64,000 nucleotides of DNA from Enterobacter sp. JBIWA008 (GCF_019968765.1 NZ_CP074151.1:1-64000), one strand, 5' to 3'. Shown: positions 16,894 through 25,650, counted from the first letter of the stretch. The notes: generated by a model not told the origin, from the letters alone. Translations and numbers: made by a program.

Positions 16894-17526
16894 CTACGCC
16901 TTCTTGAAGCTAAAGCTTTTGGCCAAGGCTGAAAAAACACCCTTAACCTTGAAATTCAGGTCTCCACCAGCTTCGATGTCTACATTCCCTCCAGCAACTA
17001 CTTTCGCGTCGCCGCCCACGTGAATAAATAATCCAGCGGGGCCGATGATGTATGGCACACCGTCTTCACTCATGCCGATACGGCTACCAGCTGCAGTGTT
17101 AGCGATCTCGTAACCTCCACCAGCGGATCGCAGTTCCAGAATGTTGTTGCGGTGGATAACAAAATCCTCAGTGGAAGAGAGGGCAGGGCGGCTGGGGGAG
17201 CCTTCGATCTCTTCAGGCGTCCAGGGAGTCCCCTGGCCTGAAGCTTCTGCAGCCACATTAGGGACGCCGCCCGGGGCGTCCTGCGCAGCGCCTACAATGA
17301 GCGGGCGACGAGTGTCCATCTGGCCATTCGCATCGGTGTATGGAAACTCAACCCAAACAGCATCGCCCGCCAGGGTAGGAACAAAGGCATTTCCGATTGG
17401 CAACTGGTATTCGGCCCAGGGGAGATCAATTTCGTCCACCCCGTTCCAGTCAGGCAACACGCGAACTTGCGCGCGCATCAGACCGCCAGGGTGCTTCGTG
17501 CCAACGATAACGGCGCGGCGTTTCAT
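16894..17526 (-). CDS. Baseplate central spike protein (gpV/gp5-type)
   Basis: 210 aa. An OB-fold-like N-terminal domain (MRAQVRVLPDWNG, DAVWVEFPYTDANGQMDTRRPLIVGAA) is followed by a C-terminal repeat of short beta strands (IHVGGDAKVVAGGNVDIEAGGDLNF) forming a beta-helix needle. This is the layout of phage baseplate spikes. It overlaps the hub gene by 4 nt. The PAAR protein would cap it. Confidence 0.82.
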   Translation of the reverse strand: MKRRAVIVGTKHPGGLMRAQVRVLPDWNGVDEIDLPWAEYQLPIGNAFVPTLAGDAVWVEFPYTDANGQMDTRRPLIVGAAQDAPGGVPNVAAEASGQGTPWTPEEIEGSPSRPALSSTEDFVIHRNNILELRSAGGGYEIANTAAGSRIGMSEDGVPYIIGPAGLFIHVGGDAKVVAGGNVDIEAGGDLNFKVKGVFSALAKSFSFKKA

Positions 17527-18503
17527 TGATTTGGTACTCCTAAAATCATGCGCGTGGTGTACCCCACCCGGTCCTCAAAGTGCGCTACGTTTTTGACGAT
17601 CATTTTCTGGGGTAGTGATTCATTCAGCTGGTTTTCTTCGTCATAGCGATGAATAAGGATTTCAATGAGCATGCCAGGCCGAACAGCAGGATTCCCCTGT
17701 ACCTCTATATCCAACTTTGGTACGAGCGTGAGCTGCATGTTTCTTAGCGTTTCCATATCAGCGTCAGAGATGTAGCGTACCGGCAGCGACGGATCTCCCG
17801 ACTCGATATACCCATCTGTCATTGAATACCCGACGAACCGGTATTCCTTGTTGGCGGTTGCTGCATGATCCTGGTTGATAAAGCTTATCTTCGATATCGT
17901 ACGTTCTGCTTTTGGGTTATTAGCCTCATAAGTGAACGCTGGTTTCTGCTTCATCAGGTCCGCGAGGGATGAGAAGAAGAATTCCCCCCGGCACGTCCAA
18001 CATAATGAACCTTTATCACGGGCCATCTCTGCCAGCATCTTAGATGGCTTTTGACCGGCATTAAGATGGTACGTAACAGAGCGCTTTTGCGTGCCGGTCG
18101 CCAGTTTCAACGCACCTATGTAGCTTTTAAAGATTTCGTTCGGTGTTTTGTTCGTATGCAGATTAGTGCGAGGGGAAGGAATCTTAAATCGCCGGACGTC
18201 TTCGCTCACCGCTATTATCGTCACAATGTCCGATGATTGGGTCGCAGAAGTAATGAAAAACGCGGTCTTAAAAGCTGTTTCCTCACCCTGTGGATCACCC
18301 ATTTCAGCGATTAATGCTGCACCGTATTTCGCTTTCCAGTCATCAACAACGGTACCAGTAGCATCACGCACTTCGATTTTCAGCAGAGGGGCTTTGAGGC
18401 TTGCTTTCTCGACATATACGGTTGCAACAATCCACTCTCGCGGTACCTTGTTGTCGTTGATCATGACGGATTGCAGAAACAGCTGGTGGAGTTCTTGCGC
18501 CAT
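17523..18503 (-). CDS. Baseplate hub protein (gp27/gpD-like)
   Basis: 326 aa. The pattern of two beta domains around VSEDVRRFKIPSP, NEIFKSYIGAL and a C-terminal VRPGMLIEILIHRYDEE ... RVGYTTRMILGV resembles hub proteins that connect the tube to the spike. It is directly coupled to the spike gene, as hub-spike pairs commonly are. An enzymatic domain is not apparent. Confidence 0.68.
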   Translation of the reverse strand: MAQELHQLFLQSVMINDNKVPREWIVATVYVEKASLKAPLLKIEVRDATGTVVDDWKAKYGAALIAEMGDPQGEETAFKTAFFITSATQSSDIVTIIAVSEDVRRFKIPSPRTNLHTNKTPNEIFKSYIGALKLATGTQKRSVTYHLNAGQKPSKMLAEMARDKGSLCWTCRGEFFFSSLADLMKQKPAFTYEANNPKAERTISKISFINQDHAATANKEYRFVGYSMTDGYIESGDPSLPVRYISDADMETLRNMQLTLVPKLDIEVQGNPAVRPGMLIEILIHRYDEENQLNESLPQKMIVKNVAHFEDRVGYTTRMILGVPNQ

Positions 18504-18506
18504 GAT

Positions 18507-19274
18507 TTACCCCACTGCCAGCGTCGTTTCTGTCACTACGCGGGTGGCATCTAATTCAAAGGCGGTAATGACATCAGCCAGCACTGAGATTGGTGCTTGA
18601 GCGGCGTAAATACGCTCTTCGGCCAGCGGAGCAGAGACATCAGAGAATCCTATTTCTTTTGCGTCTTGCAAAGAACAGATCAGCGGTACTGGCACGCGGA
18701 CAAGCTTTGTATTGGCTTCGAACTGAGTAGACATTAATAGTCGAATGCTTGCGCCCAGGGAGTTGCACATCAGCCCTAGAGTGTCTTTATCGGTGGCCAT
18801 GATAGTGACGTCATAGGTGATGATCGCCTGCATGAATTCCAGGCTGGCCAGTGGCCTGCCATCATCGGGATCGCTAAATGATGAACCGATACGGCGATCT
18901 ACCTGCTGATCGGTGTTGTCATAGTTGATATCCATCGAGCGAGAGATATTGATGAGCGGTAACGCGTCCCGGTTTAACTGCAGATCATCAGGCTTTCTCC
19001 CTTGCCCTGCATTAGCCCGGCGGATAGCTTTAAGGCATTCTATTACGCTATCGAAGCGGCCCACGTAAATCCGTTCCGCAGCTGGACGTGATAGGAATGA
19101 CTGAAAACGTTTTTCAACCGGGCGTGGTTCCACCAGCAGCACATTATCGAATGCTTTGCTGATCAGAGTGGCCAGGGCATCGTCTACCGCGTCAAATCCC
19201 GTGGTCTGCTGCTTACCTGTTTTGCTGACCTTCCACTCACCGGTTCTGGATAGGAGCTTGCTTTTATCACTCAT
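18507..19274 (-). CDS. Baseplate/tail protein
   Basis: 255 aa from ATG 19274, which overlaps the TGA of the upstream gene (ATGA). A longer frame to 19379 would run over that gene. Helices near DAVDDALATLISKAF and SVIECLKAIRRANAGQ lead into a beta-rich C-terminal half. The position next to hub and spike suggests a baseplate component. Family not recognised. Confidence 0.58.
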   Translation of the reverse strand: MSDKSKLLSRTGEWKVSKTGKQQTTGFDAVDDALATLISKAFDNVLLVEPRPVEKRFQSFLSRPAAERIYVGRFDSVIECLKAIRRANAGQGRKPDDLQLNRDALPLINISRSMDINYDNTDQQVDRRIGSSFSDPDDGRPLASLEFMQAIITYDVTIMATDKDTLGLMCNSLGASIRLLMSTQFEANTKLVRVPVPLICSLQDAKEIGFSDVSAPLAEERIYAAQAPISVLADVITAFELDATRVVTETTLAVG

Positions 19275-20065
19275 TGGACGTGACCCCCATTTGTGCTGTC
19301 GAAATTGCGGGCCGGGATACAGTAATACAGCGATCCTACGTGCTGAGTGCCATAGCTGAAGATACGATGCACATACCACCAGCGCCGGGCGGTACCGTTG
19401 GCCATTTCCTCATTCCATTCCAGAATGGAGCCTACGGGCACGTTATTGGCTGCTATACGCAATACCAGAACGTCATCCGTTAATCCGTCCTGTTCACCAT
19501 CACCATCAACTGCGCGGAAAGACTCGCGTCCATCCGGGTTATCCAGCACGTACACGATGTCAGGTTCTTGGTATGTCAGCGGCCGTTGGTTATTGTCGAT
19601 TTCGGTGAAGGACTCAGTGCCGCTTTCGTCGTCTATGACGCCATACGTCCCAACATCAGGGCGATAAATAAGTGCCTGGAATGAGTCCGGACAGCTTTCA
19701 ATAACCAGCATCCAGTCTGCACGGATCTGATCATTAAACTGCTTGTGACCATTGAATCGGGTCTTGAGTTTGGTATTTTGCTCACGAGCTGCCAGAGAAG
19801 CGGGAAGAGATGCTACATCAGGCTCATTGTCATCTGTTTCGCCATAACCACCAGCGAGATCACCATTATCATCAGGAGCAACACCCAAGGAGGAGGTGGA
19901 CGCTTCCAGGTTGCTGAACGAGATGGAGTGCTCAGGATTTTCTTCTGAGACACTTCCCGTATTTTCTTCTGTCGGCGTTGTCGTTTCTGCCTGGGTGCTG
20001 TCATTTGCTGGTTCCTCCTGCTTCTGGCTTAACTCGTCGGTTAGCCACGCATCAAAACGGCCCAT
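19271..20065 (-). CDS. Virion-associated protein with disordered N-terminus
   Basis: 264 aa; residues 10-95 are Ser/Thr/Glu/Asp-rich and probably disordered. The C-terminal half has compact beta sequence (GTARRWWYVHRIFSYGTQHVG). First gene of the 16.9-20.1 kb baseplate operon and coupled to the next gene by ATGA overlap. Function unknown; probably structural by context. Confidence 0.55.
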   Translation of the reverse strand: MGRFDAWLTDELSQKQEEPANDSTQAETTTPTEENTGSVSEENPEHSISFSNLEASTSSLGVAPDDNGDLAGGYGETDDNEPDVASLPASLAAREQNTKLKTRFNGHKQFNDQIRADWMLVIESCPDSFQALIYRPDVGTYGVIDDESGTESFTEIDNNQRPLTYQEPDIVYVLDNPDGRESFRAVDGDGEQDGLTDDVLVLRIAANNVPVGSILEWNEEMANGTARRWWYVHRIFSYGTQHVGSLYYCIPARNFDSTNGGHVQ

Positions 20066-20134
20066 ATGCCCTCAAGGTCCACTCTATTCAGGTTGAGTAG
20101 GGATTTTGGCGAGGTTGTGAAATGCAAAGATAGC

Positions 20135-20191
20135 GTTCACATATTGTAAACGGTAAAGGTCGATGCTATGATGTTCACATAATGTAAACGG
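20135..20191. promoter_or_regulatory. higBA promoter and duplicated operator
   Basis: Two near-identical 19-bp dyads, GTTCACATATTGTAAACGG at 20135-20153 and its one-mismatch copy at 20173-20191, start 38 bp apart. A sigma70-like promoter lies between: TTGTAA (20144-20149), 17 bp, TATGAT (20167-20172). The operators overlap the -35 and the transcription start, as expected for HigA or HigBA autorepression. Confidence 0.75.
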
Positions 20192-20207
20192 ATGGAACGA
20201 CCGCAAG

Positions 20208-20519
20208 ATGCACGTAATTTCAAAAGAGCCTTTTGAGGAAGCGGCAAAGCGATATCCCAACGATTCGTTAGCCATTCGGGCGCTGTACCGCTTAGTGCGC
20301 GAGACGGACTTCTCTTCTCCAGCTGAGATGCGAACTCTGATACCGAGCCTGGATAATTTTAAGTACAGGAATAAGTGGTGGGTTTTGGATGTAGGGGGCA
20401 ACAACTTGAGGGTTATCGCCTATATCAATTTCGTGAATAAGCGCTTCTACGTGAAGCACATCGCAACCCACGCTGATTACGACAAGTTGACCCGCTATTA
20501 CAGGGAGAACAAAGAATGA
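20208..20519 (+). CDS. higB: HigB-type mRNA interferase toxin
   Basis: 103 aa, RelE/HigB-fold family. The segment ALYRLVRETDFSSPAEMRTLIPSLDNFKYRNKWWVLDVGGNNLRVIA followed by YVKHIATHADYDKL is the HigB signature, including the final H-x(2)-Y region. The toxin precedes the antitoxin with a 4-nt overlap, the order of higBA. It would cleave ribosome-bound mRNA and stabilise the plasmid prophage. Neighbour promoter has HigA-like operators. Confidence 0.88.
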   Translation: MHVISKEPFEEAAKRYPNDSLAIRALYRLVRETDFSSPAEMRTLIPSLDNFKYRNKWWVLDVGGNNLRVIAYINFVNKRFYVKHIATHADYDKLTRYYRENKE

Positions 20520-20935
20520 TTACCGACACTGCAAAAGCCATTGAAGCAACCAAACAACTCGTAGCGGCTGTCCCCTTCCTGGGGGGCAGTTCTTCCGAGA
20601 GCGATTACCGCGAAGCGATGGAGCTGGTGGATTATCTGATCGAGAACGACGACGAGAACCCACTTATTGACTTCCTGGCGAGTAAGATTGCCGATTATGA
20701 AGATAACAGCCCTCGTTTCGCTGAGTTCAACAAAGCTATCGCTGAAATGCCAGTCGGCGTTGCACTTCTGCGTACCCTGATTGACCAGCACAAGCTGTCT
20801 TATTCAGACCTTAAGGATGAGATCGGATCTAAATCATTGGTCAGCCAAATCCTGTCAGGGCAGCGCTCTTTGACCATCACTCACATAAAAGCGCTTTCCG
20901 CGCGCTTCGGTGTAAAACCTGAGTGGTTCCTATAA
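20516..20935 (+). CDS. higA: HigA-type antitoxin
   Basis: 139 aa. An acidic N-terminal region binds toxin in this family. A C-terminal helix-turn-helix of the Xre type is seen (KLSYSDLKDEIGSKSLVSQILSGQRSLTITHIKALSARFGVKPEWF). It overlaps higB by 4 nt. A strong hairpin terminator follows 13 nt after the stop. Confidence 0.9.
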   Translation: MITDTAKAIEATKQLVAAVPFLGGSSSESDYREAMELVDYLIENDDENPLIDFLASKIADYEDNSPRFAEFNKAIAEMPVGVALLRTLIDQHKLSYSDLKDEIGSKSLVSQILSGQRSLTITHIKALSARFGVKPEWFL

Positions 20936-20948
20936 CCGAAAGATATAA

Positions 20949-20977
20949 CTAAATCACCATCTGGTGATTTAGTTATT
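20949..20977 (+). terminator. Terminator of higBA
   Basis: Near-perfect hairpin CTAAATCACCA / TGGTGATTTAG (20949-20972) followed by TTATT; the T tract is short. Confidence 0.65.
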
Positions 20978-21005
20978 GCTAGATTTCATTTGTAAGGAAG
21001 CTTCC

Positions 21006-21743
21006 ATGTCAGACGAAGTAGCAAAGCCAGGGAATGAAGAGGCTCTTAGTCCAAACCAGTCTCTGTCAGAGGCAATAAAAGATAAAATTTTCAATAAAAT
21101 ATATTTTTATATTTTAATTTCTTTCCTGTTAGTAAATTGGCAGGAGATATTAATTCTATTCAAATCAAGTGAAGATATTTTTTATACATTGTCTATTATC
21201 TTCACAAGCCAAATGTGGTTCGGTTACATGCTTCCGCCTTGGTTTGCACATTTCGGCTTGCCAATCCTATTTGGCACCCTTGCTTCAGCTTTAACTCCTT
21301 TTGTAACATATTGGATTTCAAGGGTTACGGCTAAAAGGTTTGCTAAAATTAGGCGTGCAGATAGAAAAGCTGATCTTGAGGTTGAAGATGAATTTCAAGA
21401 CTTGCGAATCAGGCTTGTTACAAAAACAAATAAGGCGGATAGTCTTTTAAATAGAATCAAGCTTTTAGAAATGCAAAACGCTACCTTATCGGAGAAAAAC
21501 ACTCAACTTCAGGAACATAGAAAGCAGTTGTTTTTTGGCATTAAAGCATTTGTTGATTATTATGAAACAAAGGGGGCGTTGAAAACGCCAGAAGATTTTG
21601 CGGAATTTTTTATGTTGGTTGAAAAAACTGATTTTTACAAAGATGTAACAATAGTAGGTAAGGTAAATAAACTTCTCGAAAACATTAAGGATATTTACTT
21701 TGAAGAGCCAGAAGGTGAAATAACTACGACTGCAAATGAATAA
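21006..21743 (+). CDS. Inner-membrane protein with coiled coil, unknown
   Basis: 245 aa from ATG 21006 (AAGGAAG upstream; a frame from 20976 has a weaker start). Two hydrophobic segments: residues about 28-48 (YFYILISFLLVNWQEILILF) and about 75-108 (MLPPWFAHFG ... LTPFVTYWISRV). A charged coiled coil follows (RIKLLEMQNATLSEKNTQLQEHRK). The gene is clearly more A+T-rich than its neighbours, which suggests separate acquisition. Possible roles include superinfection exclusion or host interference; nothing proves either. A (+) terminator follows. Confidence 0.65.
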   Translation: MSDEVAKPGNEEALSPNQSLSEAIKDKIFNKIYFYILISFLLVNWQEILILFKSSEDIFYTLSIIFTSQMWFGYMLPPWFAHFGLPILFGTLASALTPFVTYWISRVTAKRFAKIRRADRKADLEVEDEFQDLRIRLVTKTNKADSLLNRIKLLEMQNATLSEKNTQLQEHRKQLFFGIKAFVDYYETKGALKTPEDFAEFFMLVEKTDFYKDVTIVGKVNKLLENIKDIYFEEPEGEITTTANE

Positions 21744-21748
21744 GAATA

Positions 21749-21776
21749 TGTGGCGTATCATGCGCCACCTTTTTTA
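21749..21776 (+). terminator. Rho-independent terminator
   Basis: GTGGCG-tatcatg-CGCCAC then CTTTTTTAA, ending the membrane-protein transcript; it overlaps the last codons of the gene on the other strand (21758). Confidence 0.75.
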
Positions 21777-22957
21777 ATATATTCCATAAACATCTTTTCC
21801 GCTTGCGCCGGTGCTGTTCCAGCCATTACCAGAGCGTCAATAAACGACTGTTTCTTTAACGCGAACTGATCTGCTAATTGCTGCTTGAGCATCTTGTTCT
21901 TTTCTTTCTCTTTCTGCAATGCTGCCTCCTTCTCGGCGGCACGCTTTTTCTGAGTATCAGAGAGTTTTCTGGCTTTGGTGAGCTGCGTCCGGAGCTTTTC
22001 TATCTTCCCAGAGCCCTTAGCAAGCTTCGAGCTCAGCGCGGCCTGGCGCTTTTGGTAGATATCCCACTCGCGCTTAGCCGCGGCAACGTTCGTTTTGGCG
22101 TTACGGTTACGGCTAAATTCTTTCTCATCTGTTTTGCTGAAGTGCTGTGTGGTGCGGCGCTTATCATCGCCAAAGGCAATCTGTGTCGCCGCTTTCTGCA
22201 TGGCACGGGCAATACTCAGTTGCCAGCTGGACGACTGCAACCGCGTGAGTGAGTGGATAACATGCTTACACGCTACACCCTGTAACTTGGGGTTTTTAAT
22301 TTTGGGGTAGGCGTACTCTTTCGGCGGTGCCAGCGCGAAATTACCCGCCGTAGCAATATAGCGATACCAATATTGGTGGCGGCCGCAATCGCAGTCGAAC
22401 GACACTCGACCAGCGCAAAGAGCCTTCGTAACCTTGATCCCGGCCTTCTCGTCTTCTGCGATGTCCTCCACCAGCTGATCCCATTCCTCAAAACGGAACT
22501 TGACCAAGTGGTGCTGGTGGGCCGATTTATCAGAAGCCTCAACGCGGATATTGATCACGTTGTGCTTGAGAGACAGCGGAACCGCACGCTTAATGCCTGA
22601 TCCGTCGTCTACAGCGTTATTGGCACGCTTAATATCTATGGCCTGGCTGGAAGCCACCAGCTGCGCATAAGTGATACCAGCGGTTTTATTATCGAACTTC
22701 TCCCGAGTCTTGCCACGCTGCTTTTCAAATCCCTTCAGGTCATCGAGTGTGAAAAACGTGCCTTCTTTCTTTTTCCCCAGCTTCAGGATGTCGTCAATAG
22801 ACCGGTTCTTGAGCCTGCCAGGGGTTAATGTCCGATGGGCAGAGCGACGCTTGCGCGTCTGCTCCTTGCGTATCAGGTCGAATACCTTATTGAATGCCTT
22901 TGGTGATAGCCCATCAGTGATATAGCGGCCATTGTCATTTTTGAGGAATTCAGCCAT
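21758..22957 (-). CDS. SWIM-type zinc-finger phage protein
   Basis: 399 aa. Residues about 190-245 contain a SWIM-like metal site, CDCGRHQYWYRY ... GVACKHVIHSL (CxC then CxH). The C-terminal third is a Lys/Glu-rich coiled coil (AEKEAALQKEKEKNKMLKQQ). The N-terminal half is basic. SWIM fingers bind DNA or protein; the assembly partner is not evident. The gene upstream (22950) overlaps it by 8 nt. It may be a head-completion or DNA-packaging accessory. Confidence 0.65.
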   Translation of the reverse strand: MAEFLKNDNGRYITDGLSPKAFNKVFDLIRKEQTRKRRSAHRTLTPGRLKNRSIDDILKLGKKKEGTFFTLDDLKGFEKQRGKTREKFDNKTAGITYAQLVASSQAIDIKRANNAVDDGSGIKRAVPLSLKHNVINIRVEASDKSAHQHHLVKFRFEEWDQLVEDIAEDEKAGIKVTKALCAGRVSFDCDCGRHQYWYRYIATAGNFALAPPKEYAYPKIKNPKLQGVACKHVIHSLTRLQSSSWQLSIARAMQKAATQIAFGDDKRRTTQHFSKTDEKEFSRNRNAKTNVAAAKREWDIYQKRQAALSSKLAKGSGKIEKLRTQLTKARKLSDTQKKRAAEKEAALQKEKEKNKMLKQQLADQFALKKQSFIDALVMAGTAPAQAEKMFMEYIKKGGA

Positions 22958-23279
22958 TGCTCAACTCCGGCGCGTTGCCTGCGAAGTCACGGATGCGGTT
23001 ACGTATCCATGCCTGATCGGGAAGAATGAGCGTTTTACCCGCAGGCATTTCTTCCATTTCAGATTCATGACCCACTAGCACGCGGAATACCCAGCGTAGG
23101 TCTGCATTTCCATAGGCACGGTAGGCTGCCAAATCAGATCGGTAGATTTCATCAATCTTTATCGTGTACTCAAAATTGTCAGATCGACGTTGGCTGACGC
23201 GGGCAATCAGCTCCTGGTGGAGTAGGGCGCGGAGAACGTCATCTTCAACATATCGGTCATCGAGTCGGCTATAGCTCAC
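22950..23279 (-). CDS. Unknown 109-aa protein
   Basis: Coupled to the SWIM-finger gene by 8-nt overlap. Arg/Asp/Glu-rich alpha-helical composition (DDRYVEDDVLRALLHQELIARVSQRRSDN). No membrane or enzyme motif. Probably forms one operon with 23339 and 21758, although a terminator-like hairpin lies before it. Not recognised. Confidence 0.58.
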   Translation of the reverse strand: MSYSRLDDRYVEDDVLRALLHQELIARVSQRRSDNFEYTIKIDEIYRSDLAAYRAYGNADLRWVFRVLVGHESEMEEMPAGKTLILPDQAWIRNRIRDFAGNAPELSNG

Positions 23280-23287
23280 TTATCCCC

Positions 23288-23313
23288 CTGAATGCAAAAA
23301 GACCGCAGAATGC
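23288..23313 (-). terminator. Minus-strand terminator after 23339
   Basis: On the minus strand GGCCGCATTCTGCGGTC followed by TTTTTG; just downstream of the 23339-24000 gene. Confidence 0.7.
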
Positions 23314-23338
23314 GGCCTAATTGTCAGTGGTCTGTGAT

Positions 23339-23989
23339 TTATAGGATGTACGTATCGTCATCTATGCGTCGGCCGGCAAGTGATTTTGGCTGCGATGTGG
23401 CGGCCTTTTTCTGTTCATGGCCAATGAGGGATAAGAAGGAAGCGACCAGCCCAGGCTCTTCTTGTTCAATGGTTACACCTGTCATCTGACTTACGTAATC
23501 CGCGCTGGCCACGTTGTGATACACGGTCGCGAAGCAACAAAGGATCATCAGGATGTGTTCTGGACGGATATCTTGCCAGTTGACGCGATAGACCTCTTCC
23601 CCATTGCCATTAAATTCGATATCGACGATGGAATCAGGTATTTCAAATGAGCCTTTGAGTCCTTTTGGTAGCGAGAGCATGCGCTGAAGCTTCAACTCCC
23701 TGTAACGCTCCATGCCAACGATGATTGCCGCTCTTCCGTCTAAATGCCGTGTTTTAAGCGTTACCTGGCTGGCACCGGTGCCCGCAGAAACTGTGGGAGT
23801 GATTTCATCCACCAGCACCTTGAATCTTTTTTCTCTTAACTTACGTATCGCCGCAGGAATTTTTTCTTTCTGCTCGCGCGCTGAGATAGCCAACGGCTTT
23901 ACTTCGTTAATCAGCAGCGCACCTTCTTTAAATACTGCCGTCATCAGCTGTGGTTTGCTGGTGGTAAGGCTGAATATCGCGATCTGTTC
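23339..23989 (-). CDS. Unknown 216-aa phage protein
   Basis: The preferred start is the Met at about 23989 (MEQIAIFSLTTSKP); the frame extends to 24013. Mixed alpha/beta, with a Lys/Arg patch (KEKIPAAIRKLREKRFKVLVDE). The flanking structured transcript at 24017 ends just upstream. No signal peptide or known domain. Not recognised. Confidence 0.58.
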   Translation of the reverse strand, partial: EQIAIFSLTTSKPQLMTAVFKEGALLINEVKPLAISAREQKEKIPAAIRKLREKRFKVLVDEITPTVSAGTGASQVTLKTRHLDGRAAIIVGMERYRELKLQRMLSLPKGLKGSFEIPDSIVDIEFNGNGEEVYRVNWQDIRPEHILMILCCFATVYHNVASADYVSQMTGVTIEQEEPGLVASFLSLIGHEQKKAATSQPKSLAGRRIDDDTYIL

Positions 23990-24016
23990 CATAAACCCCC
24001 CGGTATCAGACACAAA

Positions 24017-24120
24017 AAAAGCCGCTCTAAGGCGGCTTGTTTCGGCGCTAGGGCTCCCAACCGCGCTTCGGCAGAAAGTTAGTCGTCAAAAGAACCCTCA
24101 ACGGGAACCTTAGCGCGGGT
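24017..24120 (-). ncRNA. Structured small RNA candidate under C1-like operator
   Basis: Read on the minus strand, about 100 nt fold into a long stem: 24103-24116 pairs with 24045-24058 at 12 of 14 positions plus a wobble. An inner CCGCGC/GCGCGG stem sits inside, and a terminator follows (GCCGC/GCGGC with T7, 24014-24038). A promoter-like TTGATA-17-CAATAC lies near 24152-24124, and a TTTTCTAAC motif lies at 24161-24170. No good reading frame. An sRNA, an antisense RNA or a leader of the downstream gene are all possible. Confidence 0.45.
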
Positions 24121-24160
24121 GAAGTATTGTTAGTTTGTGAAATAGATATCAAATACTTTC

Positions 24161-24170
24161 GTTAGAAAAA
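24161..24170 (-). promoter_or_regulatory. C1-like operator motif (copy 3)
   Basis: Minus strand TTTTTCTAACGAAAG, adjoining the promoter-like sequence of the 24017-24120 RNA; no other gene start is close on that strand. Confidence 0.5.
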
Positions 24171-24310
24171 TTGTTTTATGTGCTTTTCCTGTTTCAGTTA
24201 CATATGCGCCAAGGTACTGATATAACAAGAAATATTAGGGTGGGTTTATCTCTTTTTCTGCAATTGAATTGATACTATGCAGCCTTACATACAACGATAA
24301 GGCTCTAATA

Positions 24311-25144
24311 ATGAGAATAAAACTTCTTGTTGCGCTTTCTGCATCGGTGCTTTTTGGTGCATTTTCAGCTACCTCTTTTGCTCAAGCGTTACCGGCAAAC
24401 CCGCACGCCGGGAGGCTGGTTCTCAACAAAATCCCCGGCGACTATACACAGCCCCAGATTCTGGAATTCTGTTCATCAAATAACGTTCCATTAAAGCCGG
24501 TAGGGCCGCTGCAGGGCGCTAAGGAATTCTGCGTGATGGCGTTCTCCGCTCACTTAACGGATCAGGCGATCACAGCGATCGGCTATTCCACTCAGGACAC
24601 CATTTCAAAGATTGCTAAGGACTACGGTATCGCATACCAGCGCGCTGGCCTGGGTGATGTTCTTCTGCCATTCAGTGGACTGGCGTCGTTCCCGGAGGGG
24701 CAGGATTTTCTTGTTAGCCAGAGCATGATGCGTACTGGCGACAGGTCATTATTTAATAAAGCGGCAGGTAAGGAGGATCACGCCGCCGTTGGGAGGAGTG
24801 TTCAGACAGCTGCAAACTTGGCCGTTGAATGCGGTAAATTCAACATCAAAATATACCCTGGCGCCATCTTCCTAAACGGCAACAAAATGGACTATCCCAA
24901 GAAGCAAACTGAATCCGATGTAAGTAATTACTTCTTCCAAGAGTTCGCTGAAATGGGGGGAACCTATACGCTTTATTCCCTCGATATTCCTGCTCAGGGT
25001 GGAATGACACTATCTCACCAATGGCAAGATGCTGACGGCAACGCGTTGCGAGATGTTAAAACAGAGAAGTGCGGCACCTTTAAATCATTCTCCGGGCAGC
25101 AACCCAACAAGCAATCTTCCCTAGAGCGTCAACAAGCCGAGTAA
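24311..25144 (+). CDS. Exported protein, possible Sim-type superinfection exclusion
   Basis: 277 aa from ATG 24311. A Sec signal peptide is clear (MRIKLLVALSASVLFGAFSATSFAQA, cut after SFA). The mature part has several Cys (EFCSSN, EFCVMAF, VECGKF, EKCGTF), fitting disulphides in the periplasm. In P1 the sim gene, encoding a processed periplasmic protein that blocks incoming P1 DNA, lies in immI near c4/icd. This gene has the same kind of product and location, converging on c4/icd. The assignment is by analogy, not sequence recall. Confidence 0.6.
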   Translation: MRIKLLVALSASVLFGAFSATSFAQALPANPHAGRLVLNKIPGDYTQPQILEFCSSNNVPLKPVGPLQGAKEFCVMAFSAHLTDQAITAIGYSTQDTISKIAKDYGIAYQRAGLGDVLLPFSGLASFPEGQDFLVSQSMMRTGDRSLFNKAAGKEDHAAVGRSVQTAANLAVECGKFNIKIYPGAIFLNGNKMDYPKKQTESDVSNYFFQEFAEMGGTYTLYSLDIPAQGGMTLSHQWQDADGNALRDVKTEKCGTFKSFSGQQPNKQSSLERQQAE

Positions 25145-25156
25145 ATGGATGTAAAA

Positions 25157-25182
25157 AAGCCGCCAGAGATGGCGGCTTATTT
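25157..25182. terminator. Bidirectional terminator
   Basis: AAGCCGCC-agagat-GGCGGCTT with A6 before, ending 24311 (+) and the 25200 (-) gene. Confidence 0.75.
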
Positions 25183-25199
25183 CGATAGTAGGGCCAGCG

Positions 25200-25376
25200 T
25201 CAGGCGGTCTTTCTCTCCCGGGTAGGGCGCTGCGCTAATTTGCAGGCATAGGCCATAACTTTCTGCTTCACTTCATTCAGTGCGCCGGACACATGATCTT
25301 TGCCCAACGTAGCCGTCCAGTCGTAGCAGCCACCAGTGCTGTTCTTAATGTCGAACGTGAGATATCTAACAACCAT
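25200..25376 (-). CDS. Small unknown protein downstream of icd
   Basis: 58 aa, ATG 25376 with GGAG about 7 nt upstream. Sequence starts MVVRYLTFDIKNSTGG and ends in a basic LAQRPTRERKTA; two Cys. It is the second gene of the C4-icd transcript, where P1 has the ant antirepressor genes. No antirepressor domain is present, so the cassette appears to lack ant. Confidence 0.6.
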   Translation of the reverse strand: MVVRYLTFDIKNSTGGCYDWTATLGKDHVSGALNEVKQKVMAYACKLAQRPTRERKTA

Positions 25377-25421
25377 CAGCTTAACTCCATATGAGCTGGT
25401 GGAGCGCCACCAGCAACAAAA

Positions 25422-25607
25422 TCAGTGACGAATACAGCCAGCGAAAAAACAGATGTGAGTAGGGGCCAGCAAGCGGCGCGCTTCACGCTCAGTTTCAGCT
25501 TCGATATGAAAGGTCTGGGGCTTGATCTCTTTCTGCATGCGCGGCTGCGCGGCGAAGATCCATGTCGGTGGACGCTTGTCCGATTGGGTATTTGCGAAGA
25601 TATTCAT
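25422..25607 (-). CDS. icd: Icd-like cell-division inhibitor
   Basis: 61 aa from ATG 25607 (AGGAG 8 nt upstream; a longer frame to 25634 lacks a site). The C-terminal pattern FHIEAETEREARRLLAPTHICFFAGCI is the hallmark of Icd-like proteins of P1/P4-type immunity cassettes, as I recall them. In P1, Icd blocks septation upon induction and is controlled post-transcriptionally by C4 RNA. The leader upstream carries a C4-like RNA, which supports the assignment. Confidence 0.78.
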   Translation of the reverse strand: MNIFANTQSDKRPPTWIFAAQPRMQKEIKPQTFHIEAETEREARRLLAPTHICFFAGCIRH

Positions 25608-25650
25608 TGTGGCTCCTGTTGTTCCAGAAGTCACACCTAACGTTCCAGGG

